Assembly: GCF_030272615.1 (NCBI RefSeq)
Contig: NC_081406.1
Location: forward strand, 235,085,922-235,149,921
Length of the DNA: 64,000 nucleotides
Source: Cryptomeria japonica
Lineage: Eukaryota; Streptophyta; Pinopsida; Cupressales; Cupressaceae
Direction of reading: 5' to 3'
A program made the position numbers and the translations under genes. Each line of letters starts with the position of its first letter. Within the stretch, counting starts at the first letter, position 1. Below, one piece after another: positions 48,491-58,855 of the stretch. Under the pieces are notes generated by a model. The model did no database searches. It was not told the DNA's origin and saw nothing but the letters and a program-made list of their open reading frames with translations.

Positions 48491-49600
48491 TTGATTCCTT
48501 TTCATATATTACATCTCAAACCTTTCACTTTTCATGTATGTTGTGCTATGGTGATGTTTTTGGGAAAATGCATTTCATACGTAGATAACCTAAAATCTTT
48601 TGTAGATCCTAATCCTAGAGATGACAATGAGAAACCTAATATTTGTACCTCTCCTAGGGTATCTAATGTAAATGAAGAAAGAGCTAATACTCCTATAAAT
48701 GATCTATTTAATGGAGAGAAAGCATTGAAGAGAAACATGCCTCCATATTCTTCTCATACACATGCCCTTGCGCAAGGGGGGCAAGGTTAGAATATTGGTG
48801 TTTTCATCTCTCTAGATCCTCCTTATTCTCCTAGGGCTTATCTTAAACATCAAAACATTTGTAGAAAAGATGATGTCATGCATTTCATTCATGATCTCTC
48901 TCCCCATATAACATTAAGAAAAGATAAGGCCTTTGATGGTAAGGATATTCCTTCCCAATCTACCAAAGAGGACATGCATGATGAAAGAAAGGAAATTACT
49001 CCTTTACAAGATATACCTTCTTCATCTACTAATCCTTTCATTCCTTCTAAATATCCTTAAACTAAAAACTTCAAATAAATTTATTATACTATTCCCCCAC
49101 CTTCTCAATTAAAGGATTCTTATAGGAGTGGCTTCAACATAATACCAAAACAAGGTTTTAGAGGACAAGGACTTGGAAAATTTGAACAAGGAATTTGAGT
49201 CCCTATAAACCCTCCTACACAAATAACCACAGAAGGCCTAGGAAATGATAATAAATCTTCTATGGATGAACTCCTTAGGATTCAAGACTTCAAAAATCAT
49301 CTTCCAAGACAACAAGCCATTAGTGCTCGCAAAAGAGTTTCTTCTTCAAAAACTCCTTTTTGTTCATTTCATCAAATCCATGATCACCATGCCGATGATT
49401 GTCTCGATTTTCAAAATTCAATAAAATAACTTGTGGATAGTGGTAAAGTTAAAATCATGGATGGAAATCCTTCTTCTTGTAATAACAACTATTGCCCTCA
49501 GTCTCCAAATAATGAACCTACATCTATTAATGATCAAGAAAGATTAGCAACTAGAATCTTTTGACAATTGAAGTATGATAAGAATGTTGTCTTTGTTACT
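48491..49600 (+). pseudogene. F2 gag-region pseudogene with G-patch-like and CHHC segments
   Basis: The frames at 48,491-48,790 and 48,878-49,060 are rich in Pro, Ser and Asp and belong to a broken linker region. At 49,129-49,196 the sequence reads SGFNIIPKQGFRGQGLGKFE then QGI, which fits a G-patch (a glycine-rich RNA-binding motif found in several plant retroelements and retroviral proteases). At 49,361-49,402 CSFHQIHDHHADDC gives a C-x2-H-x4-H-x4-C knuckle, the second Cys replaced by His, followed by LDFQNSI. Stops interrupt all parts. Confidence 0.6.
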
Positions 49601-49611
49601 ACTTATCAGAT

Positions 49612-50715
49612 TGCCATTAGTTTTATGTCAAAGTTATACTATATATTCTAGTCGGTTACTATTACCAAAATATTCAGTCGGTATGTACAGTCTAGTCGGT
49701 TACAGAAGAAAGCAGTCATAGAACGCAGTAGACATCGAGTTGTCTACCGAGTATCTTTTCATGTCTACCGAGCAACAAAGATGACACATCGAGTTGATAT
49801 ACACCAAGTAAAATGTGTTACTAGATTCATTGAACCTGGACATGCATATGAAAACATGTTACAAGATCAAGGCACATCTAATCGTTATCACATTGGAAAT
49901 TGCACTAGAAGATTGTGTATGATTTCGAGGTCATCTAACCAATGAAATATTTTACATGGTTATAAATTGTGTTTGTAAGATCGAAGCAATGAATTGGATC
50001 ACCATCTTAAGAGATCTATTTATACATCATGAGTTAAGGGTGTATGTATGAATGTAAGAAGACTGTTACAGACACACAGAGGTCACCGAGAAGGTTTTTA
50101 GAGAACAATCGAAGAATAGAGTAAACAAAAGGGTTTACCTAGTTACTATATGGGTTACCGAGGTATGCTATAAGCAAGGTAATCTATTTTGAGCACATAG
50201 AATCTGCTATAACATTTCAGATGTAAAGTTGCAGATATTTGTAATGATTTTATTGTAATATTGTGAAGTTGTAAGAGAAACCTTTAACAGGGTAAAAGAC
50301 TCTAATCAAGTCTATAAATTGTAAAGCCTCTAACCAAGTGCAGCATTTAGATTAAGTGTTGTAAAATCCTTTAGCAAGATAGATCTAATAGATCTTGATA
50401 CTCCTAATAGGGTAAGCTATCAGAAATAGCTAAACATGTAGCTCTAACCGAGCAATCTTTATTATTGCAGTAGTGAAGTTGTGGGTGCCATCCCCACCGC
50501 AGTTTTTCTCTCTAACCAAGATTTTCTGCGTAACCAAAATATATGTGTTATGGAGTGAATCATGTATGATTGTTATCTATTTGTTTTAGTTTTATATTAT
50601 GTTATTGCACTATTCGGTTTATGCATAACAGTAAAGATATTGTTGAAGAAATGTTTTGGAGTACTGATTCACCCCTCCCCTCTCAGTACATTAGCTTTCC
50701 ATATTGGGCCTAACA
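49612..50715 (+). repeat. Element D 5' LTR (left edge approximate)
   Basis: It ends GGGCCTAACA just before the PBS and contains the shared TTCACCCCTCCCCTCTCAGT block. U3 holds many CGGTTAC and ACCGAG words. A TATA-like GGTTATAAATTG lies near 49,957. No second copy is present, so the left edge rests on the probable TG at 49,612 and on the length. Confidence 0.7.
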
Positions 50716-50730
50716 ATTGGTATCAGAGCT
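50716..50730 (+). other. Element D primer binding site (tRNA-iMet)
   Basis: ATTGGTATCAGAGCT follows the LTR end. Confidence 0.9.
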
Positions 50731-50777
50731 CATATCTTGGAAAAGGGTTTAACTGCCTAAAGAGAAAGATCTTATCA

Positions 50778-52130
50778 ATGGAAGGCTATAAAAAATCTCG
50801 GAGGATTTTGTATCTACAAGAAGAGATGGATCATGCTAATCAAGTGATTGCAGACATGCAGAGGCAAATGCAAAAATTTCTGAAAGTGAGAATAAGATTA
50901 TCTGATGATTTGCAGGACTCTCAAGAGTTAGTGGAACAAATTGAGATATCATCTGAGAATAGTATATCTAGAGAAACTGAAGAAATGATTGGAATATTGA
51001 AAGAAAAGAACAAAGCACTGGTTGATCAACTAAAAGCAATGAAAACAGAACATGAACATTTCAGCACACAGATGACTAAAAATCTACATGCATTAAGAAC
51101 AGCTGAGGATAAAGTAAGAGATCTATAAAGAGAGAAACAACAACTTGAAGTCTTAGTATCTGATAAGAATGATGAAATCTCAAGGTTGACTGGAATTCAA
51201 CAAAACCTATAAGATCAACTAGCTTATGCACATCATGAAGCAATTCTGAAGAATGATGAGAATCAAGCATTGAAACTTGAAATATCAAGGTTGACCGATG
51301 AACTTGAAACAAAGAAGAAATCCAAAGAAACACTTAAGAAGAGTTATGAAGAATCAAAGATGTTGGATGAGCAACTGAATACAAGAAGAGCCAACAAAGA
51401 TGCAGGACTCAGTTACAAAGGAAAAGACTCTACCGAGAAAGGAATTCATACTACCGAAAGAGGAGAATCATCAAAGCAAGTTGGAAATAGGAATAACATC
51501 AAAAGAAAGAAGCCTATTTGCAACTACTATGGAAATCAAGGTCACACTGCCAACCTATGTCAAATCAGAAAAGGTAAGCAACCGAATGTCACTAAGTCCA
51601 ATGGTTATTGTTACAATTGCAATAAATATGGTCACACATCTAATCAATGTAGGACAAAGTCTGTTAACAATTATCAGAAGGCAAAATTCAAAGGGTTTTG
51701 TAGAAACTGCAATAGATATGGACATAGTACCGAGAAGTGTTGGTTTAAGCAAAAGAACTACATGTGGTCTGCACACCAAGAAAACACTAGAGGTTACTGA
51801 ACTTACACAAATCCTTACAGACAATATGCAGCAGTACCATGGGATTCCAATACAAGGATATGGTGTGAATGTTGTGGAAGATATGGACATATTAGTGCTA
51901 ACTATTTTATAAGGTTTGGAATGAACAACTAAAGATCATGGAGAAATCTAGGTATGGTATGTTTTCATTGTCACAAAGCTGGACACTTGGCTGGAGATTG
52001 CAGAGATCAACCTAGAAAAGACACTGAAGAAATAAAAGAAAAATTATAGATGATTTGGAAAAAGAAGGAAATTGTGTCAAATAAAGAAAGCACCTTACCT
52101 ACCGAGTTAGGTGCACCTATTCCAAATTAA
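50778..52130 (+). pseudogene. Element D ORF1: coiled coil with five zinc knuckles
   Basis: ATG 50778 (MEGYKKSRRILYLQEEMDHA) opens 451 codons in one frame to the TAA at 52,128-52,130, with about five internal stops and no frameshift. Residues 10-215 are a coiled coil. A linker with DAGLSYKGKD and GESSK follows. Knuckles then run CNYYGNQGHTANLC (second Cys now Tyr; near residue 248), CYNCNKYGHTSNQC, CRNCNRYGHSTEKC, CECCGRYGHISANY (last Cys now Tyr) and CFHCHKAGHLAGDC. The tail WKKKE resembles the WKKK at the end of B ORF1. RNA binding is the probable role. Confidence 0.8.
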
Positions 52131-52659
52131 TCAGTAAAGGTATGAAGGGACTGCATTCTCTTAAGGTTAAAATCATAACAGTTCCTATTCTATTATGTAC
52201 TAAATTCAAAATCTGCATAGTTAAGATGTATTAGCAAGTTTGAAATTCTATCGAAGTCTTTTGAAGCACTTTACAGGAAACCTGTCAAGTCGGTAAATGA
52301 AGGAAGTTTGGTTACTCAGTTAAAACAAAAAAAGAGAGTAAATTGGTTAAAGAGGAACTGAGTGCATTTAATGTTTTTGACCTAACCCGCACGGAGCCCT
52401 ATAAGGTATTTTGTGTACTTAAAAGCATTTTTGTGGTCATTTACACTTACCAAGTTTTCGAGAGAGCAGAGCAAGCGATTCCAAGGCGATCAAAACCTCA
52501 TTCAAAGCAAATCCAAGGTATTTACATCAAAACTCAATGTATTGTTAAGTTGGTTTACCGATCTTATCTAGTTGCCATTATCTGCTAAGTATAAAGCATC
52601 TGTTGTTTGAAATCTTGAAACCCTAAGGACTCTTTACTAGTTTTTACCTGAAATCTTAA

Positions 52660-55600
52660 ATGGCGCCCAAGATCCAAGATCACATAGTTGTCAAGAATGT
52701 AGAGAAGCCCTCATTGAAATACTCTTTGACTCCCAAAGTTGCTTTTGAACTGGATGACAAAACCGCCTTTTCACTCATCCCAGACAGAGTGTTGTTAGTC
52801 AAAGATGTGAGATTCTTCACCAAATGTCGTGTTGAAGAACTTAGTCATGTTGAAATTAGAGACACCTATGATGAGCTATGTATTGATGGTAAATTGAACA
52901 ACAAGTATGAACACATCAAAATCAAAGGATTAATTGAAGCCCTAACCTATCCTCGTGTGTTCAAACCCCAGTGGGTCAAGTTTGTTCTAAGCAGAGTTCA
53001 TGATAATTTCATGTGGCTAGAAGAGCAACCATTCAAGATAACCAGGGAAATCATTCATCTAATTACTGGGTACCCTATCTATGATCATGCCTGAGACCAG
53101 AAGATGATATCACAGAAGGAATTGATTAGTTTAACTAGAGTAGAATCTGATTACAAAGGACTGAAACTAAACAATGTCACTGATCCAGAACTTAAGTTTG
53201 CTATTAGAGTAATTGGTTACTGTTTCTTCCAATCGGCAAGGGAAAATAGTGTACCCTGTGCAGCAGTTGACTTAGCTTATAAAATTGTGAAAAAAGGAAT
53301 GAAAATTCACTTATGTGAGGTGTTATTGAAGAATCTATTTGAGAATCTGAGCACAATCAGGAAGTCGAAGAAGAAAAACTCGGCTAATACTCTAAAGTTT
53401 GGATCACTACTGGTATGCATGTTTTTCTACTTCGAAAAATTCTTTCCATCAGTCGATAAAGTAGTTTGGGAGCTACACCGACCAATCACCCATCAGATTA
53501 ATGACTTCATCAAGAAGATAGGAGATCATTTCAATGATATTATTGATGATTACTTCAGTAAATTTCAAGAGAAAATGCATAACAGATATAGGATACCATC
53601 CCAGCTAGTAGAGAAATACAAAAATGATATATGTTTTGAAGTTGACACCGATTACTGTTATGTGAATGCTATGGAACCAAGGACTCAATCTTTGCCACCT
53701 ATGGGTTACAAGATTGACTTTGACATCACAAAACAAAAAATTGATGCATTTCTTACATTACCAAGGCATGCTACCGAGCTAAGATATGGAACCTATGAAG
53801 AGGTAAAGGAAAAGGTAAAAATGAGCATTGTAGTACCCAAACCTACAAGAAAGGCAACGAAGATGATTAAGGCATTGTCAGAGAAACTCAGAGAAGACTC
53901 TTCCTCTACACCTATCAAAGGCACTCTTGCCATCACTGAAGAGGAATCAGAAGCTCAAGAGGCAGCTATAACACTGAGCACCGAATTGCCTAAGGGTAAA
54001 GTGTTAAAAAGAAAGAAACAAGACACTTCAAAGGCCCTACTGACTCCTCCAACAAAGAGACCTAACACAAGAGCATCTGCAGCATCACCGATTAAGAAAC
54101 AAAAGAGTGTTACTGCTCCCAAGGTAACAAAGACATACAAGAAATCTACTCAGAGACTCATTTTGGCAAAAGAGTCTAGTGATACAGATTAAGAGGATGC
54201 AAACAAATTCTAGATTGTCAAGAGCAAGAAGGTAAATAAACACAGTGTTGCAAACTTCTATGCTAATCTGAAAGAATATGGTGGATTTGGTTCATTTAGA
54301 TATGTCAAGTATGAAACTAGAAATAATGACGAGAAGAGACAAATTGAAGAAGTTGTCATCTGCACACTTCTAAAGTTCCAGTTAGCTCCATTGGAACTAG
54401 CTAAGTCACTTCCAAATGAACTTTACTTGCATATTGATAATAGGTGGAAGTATGCAATGGACTCAGAGAAACAAATCAGAGAAAGAAGTCTAGTCCATCT
54501 CTTTCCTGATATGTCAGTCGCTGAAATAAAGGAACATCTGACAACCTACAATTCAAAGTTTCTTGTCAAACAAAGCAAAGTGGCAGTAAATATTCAAAAT
54601 CAAGGATGTCGATGAACAAACTACAGTTGAAATCCTTGATGTCACCGAGAATGATCCTGACATCACCAAGAAAGGTCTTGATGCTACCGAACAAGACCCT
54701 ACTGACACTATTCAAATAGATGAAGATGTCATGGATATAAAGGAACAAGAGCAGGAAATGATAGAAGGCACTACATATGCAAAACTTGTATCTAGTGAAT
54801 CCATCTTAGAACAAGTTTAGCCTTATCCACCGGTCAAGCAACCTGTCTCAACCGAAACTCCTCAAGATACAACACAAGGCACCAAAGGTCACAAGTCTAT
54901 AGCAGGAGAAGATACTACTCTAGAACATACCTCAGAAGCACCTTCGAGCACTAAAAATGTTGCAGCTAAGACACCCAGTACCGAGACACCAAAAGACACC
55001 ACAAAGGCTACAGGAACTGACCAAAGTGTTGCCTCTACCGAGCAACCTACCAAGGGTCAGCAAGCCTCCCAAGCTATTGTCTTGGTCCAACTGGCCAAAG
55101 GTAAAGAAAAGAAAGTGAAAAAGCATAGTTTCAAAGTTGATTTGTCTAAACCAATAGTGTTGCCCAATGTGGATATATCAAAATTAAAGGGGCAAGCACT
55201 CATTGATTTTGGTGAACTATGCAAAGCAAAGGATGAACAACAAAAATAGATGGCCATACAAAAGAAGAATAAAGTACTTCAGAAGGTGAAGACACTGCTA
55301 TCAGATATGCTACCTACAGCTATAGTGTCAACCGATGTAGCCATCCATATTCAACAGGATGAACTCCTTAATCAAATAGAAATATTCGGAGTTGATGCAT
55401 CTGAGTATTTGAGAAAGCTAAAAGAAAAGGAGCTCACTGCAAAAATGATAGAAGAGGTATAGAAAGCTCTAGCCATTGGTAAAGTTAAACTTGTCAAATT
55501 TATTGTTGAGTTGACTCCTCAACTCAAGCACATTCATTATTTATTTCAAAAACTCTGTGCATTTTCTTTATTCATTAAAGACATTAAGAATAAAATAGAG

Positions 55601-55990
55601 ACAATTGAGAAAGAGATCACTGATCTCTCCAGCAAGTTGACCACAGAGCCAAATTCAATTCAAAATTTTTATACAAGGTTACAACAGCTCATGGCTCAAC
55701 AATTGGACTTAAGAAATGAAGAACACAAGATCCAGATGGATATAATGACACTTTAGACATTATTCCTTCCTCATCTTTCATCCATCCAAGAACAGATCAA
55801 CCGAGCCACATACTTGTCTAATACACAAGAGGGAAGCACTCTTGATGGCTTAATATCACTATTGGCTGATATTCAAGCACAAAATTCTTTAATGGACAGT
55901 GTAAAGGATGCACTCTCTGTCACTCTCACCGAAGCCTGGAACAAGTACAAATCCATTTTTGACCAGTTACCACCCCCGGATGGAAATTAA
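52660..55990 (+). pseudogene. Element D ORF2: about 1,110-codon unknown protein, best preserved copy
   Basis: ATG 52660 (MAPKIQDHIVVKNVEKPSLK) starts the frame; one stop (near 53,092) precedes an open stretch of 362 codons (53,104-54,192). A single +1 shift near 54,600 leads to the TAA at 55,988-55,990. Conserved landmarks are VKFVLSRVHDNFMWLE, FKITREIIHLITGYP, FQSARENSVPC, LAYKIVKKGMKIHLC, LKFGSLLVCMFFYFEKFF (about residue 245), PITHQINDFIKKIG, YKNDICFEVDTDY, EPRTQSLPPMGYKIDF. A basic segment follows (about 440-510; KRKKQDTSKALLTPPTKRP), then an acidic Thr/Pro-rich part, then a helical C-terminal third. No polymerase, integrase or protease motif is present. The protein family is not recognised. 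Confidence 0.78.
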
Positions 55991-56397
55991 GTTTTTTTTA
56001 TATTTGTCAAAAAGGGGGAGTGTGATACAATATATTTGAGAGTAATATGATAGTCTTGGGGGAGCAATACAATATATAAGGGGAATGATATAGTTTTGAT
56101 ACAGTATTCAGAGTATAGTATACAGGGGGAGTATACCGAGCAGAGTAAGTAGAGTATCCAAGAGAAATGAATCGAGTAGTATACAGAATAGTAAGCAAAG
56201 CACACAGAACAGAACCCAGCATTCAAAATTAGAGTCTTAAGAGTTTTGTACAGTATAATGATAAGGGGAGTATACCTGAATATACTATTTCATTGACTAT
56301 TGTATATACTATCAGTATAGTCATTTGCAAAGTGATGCTCTGCAAAATGGACAAGGTTAGCAAATGACAAACAACACAAGATACAAGAAATCGTTAG
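55991..56397 (+). promoter_or_regulatory. Element D 3' non-coding region with polypurine boxes
   Basis: Boxes AAAAAGGGGGAG (56,009), CTTGGGGGAG (56,055), ACAGGGGGAG (56,122) and AAGGGGAG (56,262) recur, each embedded in AGTATACC- or AATACAATATA-type words. The plus-strand primer next to the 3' LTR is not included because E interrupts. Confidence 0.7.
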
Positions 56398-57719
56398 TGT
56401 TAGTCAATCAAAAACTAATCTAAATAGGCATATCAAAAGAGATACTAAAATCATGCTAATATATCTAACAAATGAAATGAAGATAATAAGGCATTTCCAA
56501 ATGCCTCTTAGCATGCTCTTAGCTCCTTCTCCCTTGTTCCTCTCCTCTCCAAGTTCCAAATTAGTGTAGCTCTCAGCAACTTTTTGCACTATGGATGCTT
56601 ATGGAGGATTGAGATTTGAGTATTTTTTCTCCAAATGTAAAATAAAAAGATAAAATAATAGATGCTATAAAAATGATTGATTTTAACCAAAATAACAAGA
56701 TATTAGTTTTCTATGCTAAATGCTCTCTAAAATGCCTATAGGTTAAATGCATACAAGTTTTCAGGATCTGGATTATGAAGAAATGGGCTCTATTTATAGG
56801 AAAAAATGGAGCAATGGATGGTTGAGATTGAGCAATCTCAACAAGGGTCAGGATTGAGTGATTTCAAATCCATGTGAGGGCTTTCAACCCAATCCCAGGA
56901 TGACAAGTGTCAATGTGAGATAGGTTGAGAGGAGAGGGAATAAGAATTAAATGCTTGATATGACCTTGGGAGTTAAGGTCAAGGTTAGTTGAATGAATAA
57001 ACTCTTTATTCAAAGAATAAAGCTTTTATCCAATGGATAAACTCTTGTGCAAAGGGCAAGAGGGATAAACATGGTCAAAGTAATAAATGTTTGGGGAGAC
57101 AAGTTTGAAATAACCATAAATGGTTATGTAAGAGCCATAAATGGTCATGTAAGAGCCATTAGTGGTTATGGAAGACTTTAGAGGTTAATTTGTTGAACAC
57201 ACAAAGCTTTCAATGCTTTTCAAAGACTTTTGAAGTCTTTGAGAAGTGACTCCATTTTGCTTAGGAATGTGACAATAATTAGGGGATGGATTTGGCTAAT
57301 TAGGAAGGGGTTAGAAGAACCTAGAAGAGGATTTAGGAATGCAATTGGATTTGGTGGGTGAGGCAAAATAGGATTTTATTAAAATAAAAATTCATTTATT
57401 TCAATAAATGTGTGCAAGTTGCATTTGTATGAAAATGCAAGTGGGGGGGATAATGATTTAAATAAATGTTTAATTTAATTTATTTAAAAGAGGAATAGGG
57501 GGATCTAATTAAATAAATATGATTTTATTCATTTAATTGATTGTGAATTTGGTTTAATGAATTAATTAAAATAAATTGAATAATTTATTTAATTAATAGG
57601 AGAATGTTTGGAGATGAATTAATTAAATATTAATCTAATTAACTGATGGCTAGTGGATTTTTAATCAAATAAATATCAAATATTTATCTAATTAAGCTGG
57701 ACAAATTTGTGTGACTACA
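56398..57719 (-). repeat. Element E 3' LTR
   Basis: On the minus strand it starts TGTAGTCACAC and ends GACTAACA, near-inverted termini. A clear TATA box (CTATAAATAGAGCC, about 56,786-56,800) faces left, as expected for this orientation. It abuts element D sequence at 56,397. Confidence 0.75.
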
Positions 57720-57732
57720 TTTGCCCCTCTTT
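57720..57732 (-). promoter_or_regulatory. Element E polypurine tract
   Basis: The minus strand reads AAAGAGGGGCAAA immediately before the LTR start TGTAGTC, which fixes the orientation of the element. Confidence 0.8.
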
Positions 57733-58280
57733 GAGATGGTGCAGTTTATCACGTCGTTTCAAAGAAAGAAAAACTAGTGTGAAGAAAATGCCCCATAAAA
57801 TATTAATTTAATGGGTGGTATGCCCCCTCGAGAGATGGGCCAAAACTTTTTCAAAAATCGGGCGATCTCTTGAAAAAGAATGAAAATTGGCAGGGTGTTA
57901 GAAGAGAAGAAGTGAGCAATATGGGTGAAAAATAGAAGAAATCGGGGGAAAAATGGAGAAATGGGGGGTTCGGGAAGTTCACGGGGACAATGGCAGTGAG
58001 CGAGGGGAAGTTATGGTGATGATGAAGGGTTTAAATGGGGTGAAAGGGATGGAAACAAGATCATTTGTGACCGCGACTAGTGTGAAACTAGAGCTCTGAT
58101 AGTGACATTTTGGAGGAGCGAGCAGCAGTCAGGATGCCAGTACCGATTATAGAGCATAGATTTGAGCGAGTCTGTCAGTTCCAGTGGCCAGACAACTACG
58201 GACCAGCGGTATGTAAATTTGAATTTTGAATTTTTATGCATTTTTGATAGGCTGTTTGCTGAGCCCAAGTTGAGTCGGAG
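57733..58280 (+). other. Spacer upstream of the antisense PMD gene
   Basis: No coding frame is supported. The stretch becomes G-rich (GGGG words at 57,940-58,060) compared with the LTR. It may hold the promoter of the PMD gene, but I see no convincing TATA box. Confidence 0.4.
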
Positions 58281-58573
58281 CAATAGCGCTGAAACTATGG
58301 TTTTGGTGCTATTGCTCAATTAACTAGTGCTATGGTGCCACAATGGCGCTATTGGCCTATTGTTTGAGTGCTTCTGAAATGTTTTAGCGCTATTGTATGC
58401 ATGTTTAGGCACTATTGATTAATAAGCACTATTGAGTGCTTAATTGAGTGCTATTGTTCTCAATTAGTGCTATTGTGTGGTTGTTTTAGCGCCTTTTGTA
58501 GTTTGAGCACTGTTGGATAGCTTATTGAGCGCTATTGTTGGGGTTTAGCGCTATTGTTGATAAACTAGCGCTT
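58281..58573 (+). repeat. Array of degenerate AGCGCTATTG repeats
   Basis: About twelve copies of AG(C/T)GCTATTG or close variants (GCACTATTG, GCGCTTTTT) are scattered over 290 bp at irregular 15-40 bp spacing, mostly in one orientation, with one inverted copy at 58,281 (CAATAGCGCT). The best copies carry the palindrome AGCGCT. The array ends about 280 bp before the readable PMD sequence. Confidence 0.8.
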
Positions 58574-58855
58574 TTTTTGTAGGATAAATAGATGCCCTAG
58601 TTTGGATGAATAAAATCTCCCGATGCCAATGATGGATGGATGGTGATGTGAAGTGGGAGTTGTTTTGAACCATAGCAGCCTGATGAGACTTAGGTCATTT
58701 TTAGGATAAATGCCTATTGAAGTCGAGGTTGCCATGATTGCTTACCTATTGAGACCCGAAGATACTTGATCAAAGTATCTGTTGATAGTCTAGGTTTAAA
58801 CTTAAGAAAGTTTGAAACAAAACAACTGATGATGATTGATGAATGTCCATGTGCA

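Larger units (their letters stand above)
46282..49611 (+). mobile_element. F2: gypsy-like element, 5' LTR and gag region
   Basis: A 1,176-bp LTR is followed by an A/T-rich leader and a broken gag-like region. No pol and no 3' LTR are visible before element D begins at about 49,612, so D probably cut F2. F2 in turn appears to have landed in the LTR of F1. Confidence 0.6.
49612..56397 (+). mobile_element. Element D: non-autonomous Sirevirus-like LTR retrotransposon, cut by element E
   Basis: D has a 5' LTR, PBS, ORF1 and ORF2 in the same order as B, and a row of polypurine boxes, but no 3' LTR. At 56,398 the 3' end of the minus-strand gypsy element E begins. The missing right end of D is therefore expected beyond the other end of E, outside the window. 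The exact start is uncertain; 49,612 gives an LTR of 1,104 bp, the same as B. Confidence 0.8.

Noticed and set aside
50562-50777. Upstream extension of D ORF1
   Set aside because: It reads through the LTR end and PBS. ATG 50,778 lies just after them and starts the coiled coil.
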